From assembly GCA_006503475.1 (NCBI GenBank), contig RSEH01000117.1, positions 62,001-126,000 on the forward strand: 64,000 bases of DNA. Direction: 5' to 3'. The notes under the pieces are model-generated. The model was not told where the DNA came from and ran no database searches. It worked only from the letters and a program-made list of their open reading frames with translations. Positions within the stretch are counted from its first letter, which is position 1. Every line of letters starts with the position of its first letter. Made by a program: the position numbers and the translations under genes. Below, in pieces: positions 36,768 to 47,200 of this stretch. The DNA comes from Stentor roeselii. Lineage: Eukaryota; Ciliophora; Heterotrichea; Heterotrichida; Stentoridae.

Positions 36768-37946
36768 ATGGAGCTCTTGACCTTTAACATCGACGACGGG
36801 TTCCCTGAAGCAATAATCCGTGGATTCCGTTCATCATTCATCCGTAAAGAAGAATACGACGGTATTCGAGACTGCACAAACCTCTCAGACGTGAAGATGC
36901 TCTTAGAAGAGACTGACTACCTGGCCTTCCTTCAAAGTGAGCCATCACCAGCACCAACAGCAGTGATCCGTAACAAAATGAAAGAAAAGCTTGCAAAAGA
37001 GTTCGATTTCATCAAGACAAGTTCAGCTCCAGAGCTTTACAACTTCTTAGAAAAGGTCTCACATCGCTACATGATCGACAACGTGGTGAACATGATCGAA
37101 GTCGTAAAAAATCGAGACGTGAAAAGGCTGAAAATCTCTGCAGACCCTTTAGGAACTTTCAGAGGAATGGACGATATTCTTAGATTCGACGGTGACGACA
37201 TTGCTGAACTTTACCAAATCGTTCTTATTGACACTCCAGTTGGTGAATACTTCAACCGACTTTTGGAAGACCTTATCAATGCTGGAGCCTTGCAAAATAG
37301 AAGCTTAGATGATGTGCATCGACAGTTTTCTGAGATCACTCCTGAGATTTTAAGGATTTCTTTAAGGAAAATGTGGCTTGAAGACCTGCATGACATGTGT
37401 AAGGGACTTAATGGTATGAGTGCTGAAGTTTTACTTGATTTGATTAAGTTCGAAGCTGACTGCATGACTATTCAGATCATTTATAATAGTTTGAACAACC
37501 CTGAACTTAACAAGCAAAGCGAAAGAGAAAGTGGAAGACGTGCCTTGTGTCCGAATATCGGTTATTTATACCCTGATTATGAACAGCAACTCAATAAGGT
37601 CTACGACTTGCTTACTTTAAGGCAGGCTGTTGAAAGTTTCCCTTTGTATAAAAGCATGCTGCTCAGGGTGCCTGACCCTTCAAATGAAAAAGAGATGAAA
37701 AGTGCTGACATGAAAACCTTAGATGACATGATGTACGAAATTGGAGTCCTTAAGTATTCTCTTGCTTTTGACCAACAGTTTCACTATGGAGTCTTTTACG
37801 CTTATCTTAAACTAAAAGAACAAGAAATAAGAAACGTCGTTTGGTTAAGTGAAATGGTCAACATCGGCAAGTCAAAGGAAGATAGTGCCTGGAGGAAGTA
37901 TGAAAATTTGATTCCTTTTTATTGTCTTCGCGGACAAAGTAGCTAA
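36768..37946 (+). CDS. ATP6V0D: V-ATPase V0 subunit d
   Basis: This 392-aa protein begins MELLTFNIDDGFPEAIIRGF, nearly the consensus for V-ATPase subunit d, so the ATG at 36768 is the start even though the frame is open slightly upstream. Other family blocks are FLEKVSHRYMIDNVVNMI, GTFRGMDDI, FEADCMTIQIIYNS and the end FHYGVFYAYLKLKEQEIRNVVWLSEM. Subunit d caps the c-ring on the cytosolic side and couples it to the central stalk. Length is slightly above the usual 350 aa because of small insertions near the C-terminus (about 290-320) and a short tail. The gene is followed 13 bp later by the Hbs1-like gene. Confidence 0.95.
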   Translation: MELLTFNIDDGFPEAIIRGFRSSFIRKEEYDGIRDCTNLSDVKMLLEETDYLAFLQSEPSPAPTAVIRNKMKEKLAKEFDFIKTSSAPELYNFLEKVSHRYMIDNVVNMIEVVKNRDVKRLKISADPLGTFRGMDDILRFDGDDIAELYQIVLIDTPVGEYFNRLLEDLINAGALQNRSLDDVHRQFSEITPEILRISLRKMWLEDLHDMCKGLNGMSAEVLLDLIKFEADCMTIQIIYNSLNNPELNKQSERESGRRALCPNIGYLYPDYEQQLNKVYDLLTLRQAVESFPLYKSMLLRVPDPSNEKEMKSADMKTLDDMMYEIGVLKYSLAFDQQFHYGVFYAYLKLKEQEIRNVVWLSEMVNIGKSKEDSAWRKYENLIPFYCLRGQSS

Positions 37947-37959
37947 AAATAGGTTAGTA

Positions 37960-39513
37960 ATGTCGAACTTTCAAGACTTTTTCATGATTGACCTGGCGAC
38001 GAAAAAAACACTTCCTGCAGGTGTTGATAACTATTTCAGCCTTAACTGGATGTATCATGACTTGAAAGGCTTTCTTAAACCTTCCCCTGATCAACTTGTC
38101 GAAGAACAGAAAAGCTCAGCAAATCGTGTCCAGATCATAAAAAAAACTGGAAAAGTTTCAAATAAATTCAAAGTCATTTCTTCAGTGCCGGTGATAAAAC
38201 CGAAAATCGAAACAAATCAGAAAATTTCAGAGATTTTTAAAGAAGAGTAAGAAATAAACAGAGATGCTTCAGGGTCAACCCGCAGTGTGAACATCGCGAT
38301 CATCGGGCATCAACAGGGTGGAAAGTCTTCTCTTTTCGGTTGGGTGAGAAGTCGTTTTGAAGACCTGGACCTTCACAAACTAAAGACCCAAAGCCAGAAA
38401 CAAGGACTAGAAAACGCTTTTTACGCCTGGACATCTTTTAGTTGCAAAACCGAGCAAAAAACAGGGATTTCAGTTGAAACTTCTTATTTTTCAGCAAAGA
38501 GTTCTAAGGTCTTAAACTTTTTTGATACCCCTGGATCAGCAGACTTTACATCTGAAGTGATTTCTTCTTGTTTCTTTTGTGATGTTGCAGTTTTAGTCGC
38601 TGATGGCGCTATCAGAAAGAACATCGAAAGCAAGGTGGTCCTTCCGAGTAAGTCTCAGATGTACCTGGCACGAGGCTGTGGAATAAACAACCTGATTATC
38701 TTCCTAGGAAAACTAGATAAAGCAAAAAACAGTCAAGAAACCACAGAAGAAACCCTTGTCAAGCTGGTAAATGCAGCGAAGGACTCAGGGTTCAAGCCTG
38801 AAAACATCAGAACAATTAAAGGAAGTTTAATCTCTGGAAACCTCAGTAATGACTTGCTTTCAATCATCGACTCTTTCAACCTTCACCAGAAACCCAGTCC
38901 TGATACCTGGAAACCCGTTCGACTTGCAGTAGAAGATAAAGGAAAACTCGTTCATGGAAATTTACTCGGAAATTGGCTCGCTGGGTACTTGCTTAGTGGA
39001 GTACTTAAAACTGGAGCTATTGTTTCTTTTGCTCAGTGTGGAGTTTCTGCGAAAGTTAAGGAAATTATGAAAGCTGGTGAAAAAGTTGAAAAAGCGGTTT
39101 GTGGAGATTTTGTTGATGTTATTCTTGTTAAAATTCAAGGGGATTTTGAGAAGGTTTTGAAAGGATTTATTGCTTCTAGCTTGAATTATGATCCTGTTTT
39201 GACTTCGAGATTGAGAATTCGGGGGATTACGAATGATCCTTTTATTCCTGTACTCAAAAACCAGAATTTGATTCTTCATATTATGAACTTCAAGACTCTT
39301 GTTGTTGTCAGTCAAGTTTTGAGAAAAGTTCAAGGAAAGGAAATTGTTAATAAACCAAGATGTCTTAGAGGAAGGACCATGGGTGATATTGAAGTGACTT
39401 TCTTAGTTCCTAGACCTGTTGAAAGTTTTAAAACACTCTTGAAGCTTTCAAGATGTGTCTTAACCCATCAAAACTCAGTAGTTTTCGCTGGGATGGTGAC
39501 TGATTTATTATGA
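37960..39513 (+). CDS. HBS1L: Hbs1-like translational GTPase, two exons joined across a 15-nt intron
   Basis: Coding parts are 37960-38246 and 38262-39513 (512 aa). Unspliced, the first frame stops after 96 codons and the second has no ATG. Removing GTAAGAAATAAACAG gives ...EIFKEEDASGSTRSVNIAIIG and one open frame. Domains are a short unstructured N-terminus (1-105), a GTPase G domain with G1 GHQQGGKSS, G2-like TGISVET and G3 DTPG, then two beta-barrels (about 320-512). This is the layout of the eRF3/Hbs1/EF1A group. The long charged N-terminus and sequence favour Hbs1, the Dom34 partner in rescue of stalled ribosomes. G4 is GKLD where NKxD is expected, so guanine recognition may be altered. 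Hbs1 versus another eRF3-like GTPase is not fully certain. Confidence 0.8.
38247..38261 (+). other. 15-nt spliceosomal intron in the Hbs1-like gene
   Basis: GTAAGAAATAAACAG contains an in-frame TAA (38248-38250). Removal keeps the frame and yields a GAA codon at the junction. Confidence 0.9.
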
Positions 39514-39697
39514 GATAAATAATCGATTATTAAGAATTAATTTTAATAAACATGTGAATCTTCAAGTAATCCTTCACTTTGAGGGTGTTAAAACAACAGC
39601 ACACTTTTTCAAGATACTCCTTTACTTGAACATCCTAACAATACCTAAATCACTTTTCTAGACAATCCTTAAACCACCCTAAAACAATTCTTTAATT
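39514..39697. other. convergent 3' intergenic region with palindrome
   Basis: 184 bp between two converging genes. A perfect 14-bp palindrome AATAATCGATTATT spans 39518-39531, five bases after the Hbs1 stop. Otherwise no feature. Confidence 0.5.
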
Positions 39698-40714
39698 TTA
39701 ATTATTCTTTATAATCTGGCCTCTTATCTTCTTGATCCATTCTTCAGACAAACTCGGTTTCAATCTTTGAAACAAAGGCTGAGTACTTTCCAGCTTCGCC
39801 TGAAACTCTCGAACCTCCTTATCAATCGAATTCGACTTTTCTTCCAAAGCAGTCCAGATTTTTTCCAAAGACCTCTGACGAAAAGGCGATCCAGAAGTTT
39901 CCGCAGTAGAAGCTTTACTAACCCTTCTCCTTCTATTCCCTTTCTTCCCAGGTCCTCCATTGATAAAGCTGACAATTTCATCAATAGTCTTCTCAACAGC
40001 AAAGCAATCCGAACTTGCCTTCGCTTGAGTTTTATTCTGTTTATTAAAAGTTTCAACACATTCAGCAAGGTCCTTAAGTTCTTTTTCCATATTTCTGAAG
40101 TCATTATCCAATCTCGATTCCTGAAAAGTGACTTGAACATCTCTAACAACTCTGTCTCTAAAAGCGAGTTTTGTGATATTTTCACAAGAAATATAAGAAG
40201 GTTGATTTTCGAATATTCCACTCGTTACTTTGCTCAGTTCTCTTGAAGAGTTTTGAATTACTTGATAGGCTTCCAAAGCACAAGAAAGTTTCATTGTAGG
40301 ACAAGGGATGTCTTGCAACTCGCCCGAGATCTGACTCATGAACTGGCCGACACTCTTACAGTAAGTGTAATAAATGTCGGTTAGTGAGTCGAGGTGCACC
40401 AGCTGCTTTACTTTTTGGGTCAACTCGTTACAATAGTTTTTTTCTATGATCAGCTCCTCGGTCGGAATGGGGATCAAAGGGTCTAAAAGAGAGATTCGCA
40501 GTTCTTTTATTTGGCAGAAACGATGGAGGAACTTACTGTATATTTTTGTTATCGCGTCTTTTAACTCTTTTCTTAGGTTTCGAAGGGAATCTGGAGAGTA
40601 TCTTGACTCCAGGTAACTGTCGGGATAAGTGTGGGTCAAGATCAAATCTTCGAAGTTTGTGATCGACTTTTTTCTTTCGTGATGCTTTTTACGTTGATTT
40701 GACTTGCGACCCAT
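39698..40714 (-). CDS. hypothetical helical protein, 338 aa
   Basis: I do not recognise a family. The N-terminus is very basic (MGRKSNQRKKHHERKKS) and could bind RNA or target the nucleus. Residues about 35-250 are helical. A Lys/Arg/Ser-rich low-complexity stretch near 252-280 (KKGNRRRRVSKASTAE) precedes a final helical part. There is no membrane segment or metal-binding pattern. Long antisense frames in the same region are shadows, because this strand has the recognisable ATG and a complete frame up to a normal 5' flank. Confidence 0.65.
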   Translation of the reverse strand: MGRKSNQRKKHHERKKSITNFEDLILTHTYPDSYLESRYSPDSLRNLRKELKDAITKIYSKFLHRFCQIKELRISLLDPLIPIPTEELIIEKNYCNELTQKVKQLVHLDSLTDIYYTYCKSVGQFMSQISGELQDIPCPTMKLSCALEAYQVIQNSSRELSKVTSGIFENQPSYISCENITKLAFRDRVVRDVQVTFQESRLDNDFRNMEKELKDLAECVETFNKQNKTQAKASSDCFAVEKTIDEIVSFINGGPGKKGNRRRRVSKASTAETSGSPFRQRSLEKIWTALEEKSNSIDKEVREFQAKLESTQPLFQRLKPSLSEEWIKKIRGQIIKNN

Positions 40715-41282
40715 TATTTACATTTGTTTCGGATTTAGATATGATTGTATTGAAATTAGAGGGTTTGGATATATCATGAAATTTTTGAAGAATTTTGAGA
40801 TTTATGAAAAGGTTTTGATTAATGTGGTTAGTATGGTAAAACTGATGTTTCTAGGATGGTTCTATGAATGATGGCCACTTGGTTTGAGTTTGCTACATTT
40901 CTTAATTTTGAGGATTATATTTATATATACTCAAGTATTTAGAAATCATCTTCAATTTTAATCTAACTATGGCATATCTAATCGATTAAAGCAATAAACT
41001 TAACTAACCAACTTCTTATCTTTAAATCACCTTTCTTAAACGTTTCTCTATTCCTTTTAAGACTGACTTCATTTAAAGATCACCTATATTTCCAATAACT
41101 AAAATAGATAAAAATATATTCATAAATAAAAATATCCACAAATAATCAAAACTTTTGAATATTAAGTGTTTCTTGATTATATGAAACAGAAAATCCCAGT
41201 AATAAAAAGCTACTATAAATAATCATTCAAATTCGAAAGCCTTTAAATACCTCAAGTAAACGATGATTACTGTTTAATATAA
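40715..41282. other. 568-bp divergent intergenic region
   Basis: A/T-rich region between the minus-strand unknown gene and the giant receptor gene. It must hold both promoters. No RNA gene, long repeat or defined element was recognised. Confidence 0.45.
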
Positions 41283-44200
41283 ATGTTATCTTTAATTTGC
41301 CTAGCTCATCTTGTTCATTACTCATCAGGATCATGCGATTGGGGTTATTATCCAAATTCACAAGGTTCATGTGATAAATGTGATAAAGCTTGTGGAGATT
41401 GCACTGCATCAGGAGCTCATAGTTGTGGGCAGTGCCACGGAGACTACTCTAAAATTCAAGGAATTTGCATGGATGATTGCCCTTTAGGCTTTAGTTCAAA
41501 TTTAAATATCTGCGAAGACAAGACCTTGAACAAGATATGCTTCAACCTAAACTTCGAAACCTTCAAAAATGCAATCGAGGAGACAGTTCAAGTAGAAAAA
41601 ACAATAATTTCCTTTTTCGCAGGTTCATCAGATGACTTCTACCCGGAATACGACTCTTACGATCCTCACCCGATAGAAAAAAGAGGTTTTTACTTCGACG
41701 GGTCAGCTTACTTCAAAGGGACTGACTACCGAGTGACATTCGGGCCAGTTTTCACACTTGCCTTGTGGGTGAAGCCATTATCTAAAGATGGCTACTTCTT
41801 CGCAAAGCAAAACCAGTCATCAATAGCAATAGCTTTGAAACTATCCGAGTGGAAACCGATCTTCCAATTCAACCTGACAACGCTAAATACTTTCTCAAGT
41901 TCTACAACAATAACTCAGAACTCCTGGAGTTTCCTGATGGTTAAAATGACTTTAGATGACTACAAAGCAAAAGTTTCGATTACTGTTAATTCGAATACAG
42001 TGACTTCTTCGGTTTTTTCTACTTTTTTCACTGATTTGTTCTCAGATTTTACCTTAACTTTTGGAGCTCAGTATTCTTCGAGTCAATACAGTGAGTTTTA
42101 CAATGGGTTTATTTGGATGTTTCGCTTTGCTAACCAAGACCTGCCCAGTTCGACTTTTGTTCAGTCTTCAGGATGTTCAGGGTGTTCTCTTTGCCCAGTT
42201 GACAACTCCAATGCTTGTCTCTCAGATTGCGACTTTGACCAGTACTTAAACAATTCCAGTTGTTTTGACTGCACCGAGGACTGCAAAACCTTTGGCTGTG
42301 TGAGAGGCGATTTAAAGTGCAACTTATGTAAAGATCAGAAATGTTATGAATGTGAAAGTTTTGAAAGCATCTGCACAAGTTGCATATCTAATGCTTTTTT
42401 TAATAATTCTACAAAGCTCTGTCAGTGTAACTATAACTATATTTGGGATGAAACAGTTGAAGTGTGTAGAAGTTGTGGAATGAACTGCAAGACCTGTGAT
42501 GGAGGAGGGTACCTTGGATGCTCTGAATGTTTTGATGACTTTTTCATGCATTGGGGGCTTTGTTTGTCGACTTGTCCCACAGGTTATGAGAAGTCAGGAA
42601 GCCAATGTGTGTTGAAAGATAGTAAAAGGATTCTGGATATGAAATTCAATAAAATTGAAGGAGTTGTTTATGATTCGAATAATAGCATCCCTGCTGTTAC
42701 AGGGACCAGCTCTGTATTTTACCCTGATTATGAAACTGATGATCCTATTGCAGCTTATCGAAGAGGGTATTATTTTAATGGCACTTCTTTGATGAACTTC
42801 GCTCCGTATCTGAATTATACAAGTCCTTTCCTTATGTTTTCACCAGCTTGTTATATTGGGATTTGGGTTAAACCTGAAGAAGGAAATGGAATTTTGCTAT
42901 CATCTGTGAACTCGACTTACAGTCCTCTTGTTGTTTTGTTTCTGAATAACTCTTATCCTTCTATTTCACTTTATCTGGTGAAAGCTTCTTTGAATTATGA
43001 AAAAGTTTCTACTTATAATTGTCAAAAATCACTAACATTGAACAGTTGGAGTTATTTGGTGTTAAAGATAACACTCGATAAAAATGAAAGGACTTTTATC
43101 ACTTGTTATATCAATACAGTCAGTTCTACTTCAGAGAGCATCGGACAAGGACATCTATCAGACACGAGACGTGACAATAAAATGATTGCAGGAACGAAAC
43201 AAACTAGTTCAAGTACTTATGATTCTAGTTACTTTAAAGGATTTATCTACCAAATCATCGTTGATGTTGATCTAGATAATCCCAACTCTGGATATTCCAC
43301 TTCTTGTGAATCAGGATGCTCTGCTTGCCCAGTGGATAAAACTTGCCTTTCGCCTTGCAAAATTAATCAATACCCATCCGGTACTGACCTAATGAGCTGT
43401 TCCTCATGTCACCAGAACTGCCAAAAAAAAGGATGTATCAACTCAAATGACACTTGCAATATTTGTGCAGATGAAACCTGCAAAGTTTGTAACTCATATT
43501 TGAATGACAGTTGTTTAAGTTACTTTTGCAATGAAACTCAATATAAAAAGAAAGGAATGACTGAATGCAAAAATTGTGATTCGTCTTGTGCGACTTGTGA
43601 CGGTGATGGTCCGATGAACTGCACCAGTTGCAGCTCGAATTATTTTTTACTGAATGGAGGATGTCATAGCTTTTGCCCGACTGGATACAGTTCAAGTAAT
43701 AATAAATGCACTTTGAAACAATATCTCATTTTTCAACTCAATTTATTGGAAATTCGGGCAATGGTCCCTGAAAAAATATATGATTTTAGTGTAATTGCTG
43801 GAAGTGATATGATGTTTTATCCTGATTTTGATAAGAATGACCCGATTCCAGTTATTAGAAGAGGGCATTATTTTAATGGAAGCTCTTATTTGGATTTGCC
43901 TCCGAATAGTAATAGCTCGGAATTTCCGACACTTGGAAATCAGTTCACTTTTTCTATTTGGTTCAAATCAGAATCAGATGGGATACTTTTTTCTAAGCAA
44001 GATAGCAATTTTAATACTTATATACAAATTAAAATACTTCAAAACAATAAGGTGAAAGTAGAAGTAAAGTTGGATAGTTTAACATCTATGACCAGTTCCT
44101 CCTCAATAAGTTCAAACTGGACCTATTTAACCCTAACCATCTCCTACGAATACGATTCAAAAACGCGATCATCCCTATCCTTAAACAACAACCCAGAATT

Positions 44201-47200
44201 CCACACTCTAGGTTCGGGCAAATACAACGACGACCAATCAACATCCTGCCATCTAACAATAGGTGCAGAAAGATCCTCATCCTCATTCCTCAACAACTGG
44301 AAAGGTTTTCTCTACTCATTCAACATTTTCTCCCTAAGTAAAGACCCGAAAGAATTCTCCTCTTCCTGCAATTCCGAAACTTTTTCCTGTTCAATCTGCC
44401 CAGAAGACACCAACGAATGTCTCGACACTTGCCCTTCAACTGCCTGGTGGAACGATTCAAAGTGTCAGGACTGTCAAAAGTGTTCCTACGAGTCCTGCCG
44501 AAGAAACGACCGAAGTTGCAATCTTTGTCTTGACGTTCAATGCGAAATTTGTCATACTTTCTGGAGTGGCAGCTGTGATCAATGCAAGGAAAATGCTGAG
44601 TTGGTTGATGGAGAATGCACCTGCAAAGATGGATTTTTTTGGAATAATTTTGAGGAAAAGTGCTTGACTTGCTCGGGACTTGTTGTTGAGGGAAATTGTG
44701 CTCAGGCTTGTCCTACTGGGTTTAGTGTTAATGGGAAGAAGTGTGAAGGGAAAGGGGAATTGGTTTTTGAGGTACGACTTGATAAAAAGATTAGCGATAG
44801 GGTTGTTGACTCTGTTCGGGGAATTGAAATTGATGCTGGATTTACCAGTGAGTTTTACCCTTATTATGATTTTAATGACCCTTATGCGGGAAAGGATCGA
44901 GGGTATTACTTTAATGGAGTTTCTAGTTATATGGCTTTTATTGATCAAAGTGAGAATAGTAAGGAATTGATTTTTAGTCCTTCTTTTACTGTTGCTTTCT
45001 GGGTCAACCCAAGCACAGGAGGTGTGATATTCTCAAAGCGTTCCTCAGGGGCGATCTGGCTCCAATTAGACCTAACAAGCGACCTAAACCTCACTCTAAC
45101 CCTAAAGCTTTCCCAATACTCTACCTTGAAATCATCCTCATCATCAAATCCACTATTAAAGTCCACTTGGAACCACATGGGTTTTTCTCTAAAATCCGAA
45201 GACGACACCTCAACAACTCTAAACTTCTTCATAAACAAATTAAAATCTTCTAAAACCTCCTTAGGACTGACCGGTTTTATCGACATATTCAGCTCTTACA
45301 CTTTTACAATAGGAGCAGCAATAAACTCTTCATACATCCTGACCGATTTCTATACAGGTTACTTGCATTCTTTCAAAGTCTGGAACTACGAATTTGACTT
45401 GCTTCAAGAAGTGAAAACCAGCTGCTCAGGGTGTTCTTTTTGCCCAAAAGACGGGGTCTGTCTCCCTTCCTGCTCCCTTCACAAGTTCCTTTCAAGTACT
45501 TGCAAAGACTGCAGAGGAGCCTGCACGAAAGGATGTGTCAGAGCCGAGGACTGCAATTTATGCCATGATCGACTTTGTGAGTTTTGTGATGATTACTCTT
45601 CAACTGGGTGCTCCAAGTGTGTCGACGGCGCTGACTTCGACTCAGGCATCTGCAAATGTTTAAATGGGACTGAAAAGGCGAGGACTAATGGAAATCTTTA
45701 CTGTCAAAGTGAATGTTCTTCGAATTGTCTTGAATGTTTTTCTCTTCAAAATGGAGACTGCAGCTTGTGTCGTGAAGGTTTTTTTCTTGATGATGGACTC
45801 TGTGTATTTAACTGTCCTTCTGGGAAAAATATTGATGGGAAAAAATGTGTTGATAAAGGGAAGACGAAAGTAGTTCATTTTGTTTTCAATAAAACTATCA
45901 ATGACCCTCCTGATCTCATCAAAGGGCTCAAGGCGTTCATGGGCTCAACTGAGAAGTACTTGAAAGAATACGATGAGAACGACCCTATTCCTGTTTACAA
46001 AAGAGGAGTCTTCTTCGACGGCAACGCGAAATACGTTCAACTTCCGAAAAACCCAGCTGAAACCACAGAGGTCTTCTTAGGAAATCTTCATTCAATAAAA
46101 ATCTGGATGCGAGGTCAAAGCAAGTCATCAACAGGCTGTATTTGCAGCAAAGAGTCAGATATTCAATATTTCAGTTTGACTTTAGACTCTTCACTCAAGC
46201 CGACTGTTCTTTATAATGTGAAAAACATCTACGATAATACCATTTTTTCAACTTTTTCCTCAGCTGGGAAGACACTTTCAAATGACGTGTGGCATGAACT
46301 CGTGATTCATTTCACCAGGTCAGGCAGGTCTTCAACTTCAAAGATTTTTATCGACGGGGAAGGATTTTCCTCTTCTTATGTGTTGAGGTCCTACTTCGAC
46401 GAGCCTTCAGGAATGAATTTTAAGCTGGGCTACTCGGCTTTAAAAGGCTTTTCGTTCAAAGGTTTTATTTATGAGTTCATTATTTTTAACTATTTAGTCA
46501 CTCCAACTGACCCAGAGGATTATAATTGTTACTGCGAATTATGCACTCAAGAAGGGGACTGTTTGAATAACTGTCAGTTTGATGAGTTGATTTTAAATAA
46601 AAATTGTGAAAGTTGCTTGGATCAATGTCCTTTTTCTTGCCTTGATAATGAAGACTGCAGTTTGAATCCTGACCCGCTTTGTGAGAATTACTCTGGATTT
46701 GAGGGAAAGGATTGCTTTGAATGTGTAAAACTTGCTGAAATCACTGAAAATGGATGCAAATGTGGAAAGTTTACTGTTCCTTCTAAGTATTCTTGCACTT
46801 GTATTAGTCAATATGAAGAATTGCAAAATAAATGTGTTCCTTGCTTTTATCATTTACAGAGAACTGATATTGATGCATATTTTAGTGAAGATTACATGGG
46901 AATTGAATTTGATATGAAGGTTTCTGTTCAGAGTTCGAGTAGTTCAAGTTGTTTTGAGTTATTTGAGGAGGAATCTTTAAATAAACTTGGAAAAGGGGCT
47001 ACTTGTCAATGGAAGGAAGGAATGAAAAAGTTGAAAGTTCTGCTGGGGGATCAAGCGACTGTTGTCAACGGTACTGAAATCACATTCCAGATCAATACTT
47101 TATTAACAAACATCCAGCAATGTGGTAGTAACAGAGGCCCAATATCCAAATCACTTTACTATAAATTCCCCTTGCCAAAAATAATCCCAGAATCCCTAAT

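Noticed and set aside
39760-40246. Overlapping frames of about 150-160 codons on both strands
   Set aside because: They are out-of-frame shadows of the 338-aa gene with unnatural Leu/Arg/Ser-rich composition.
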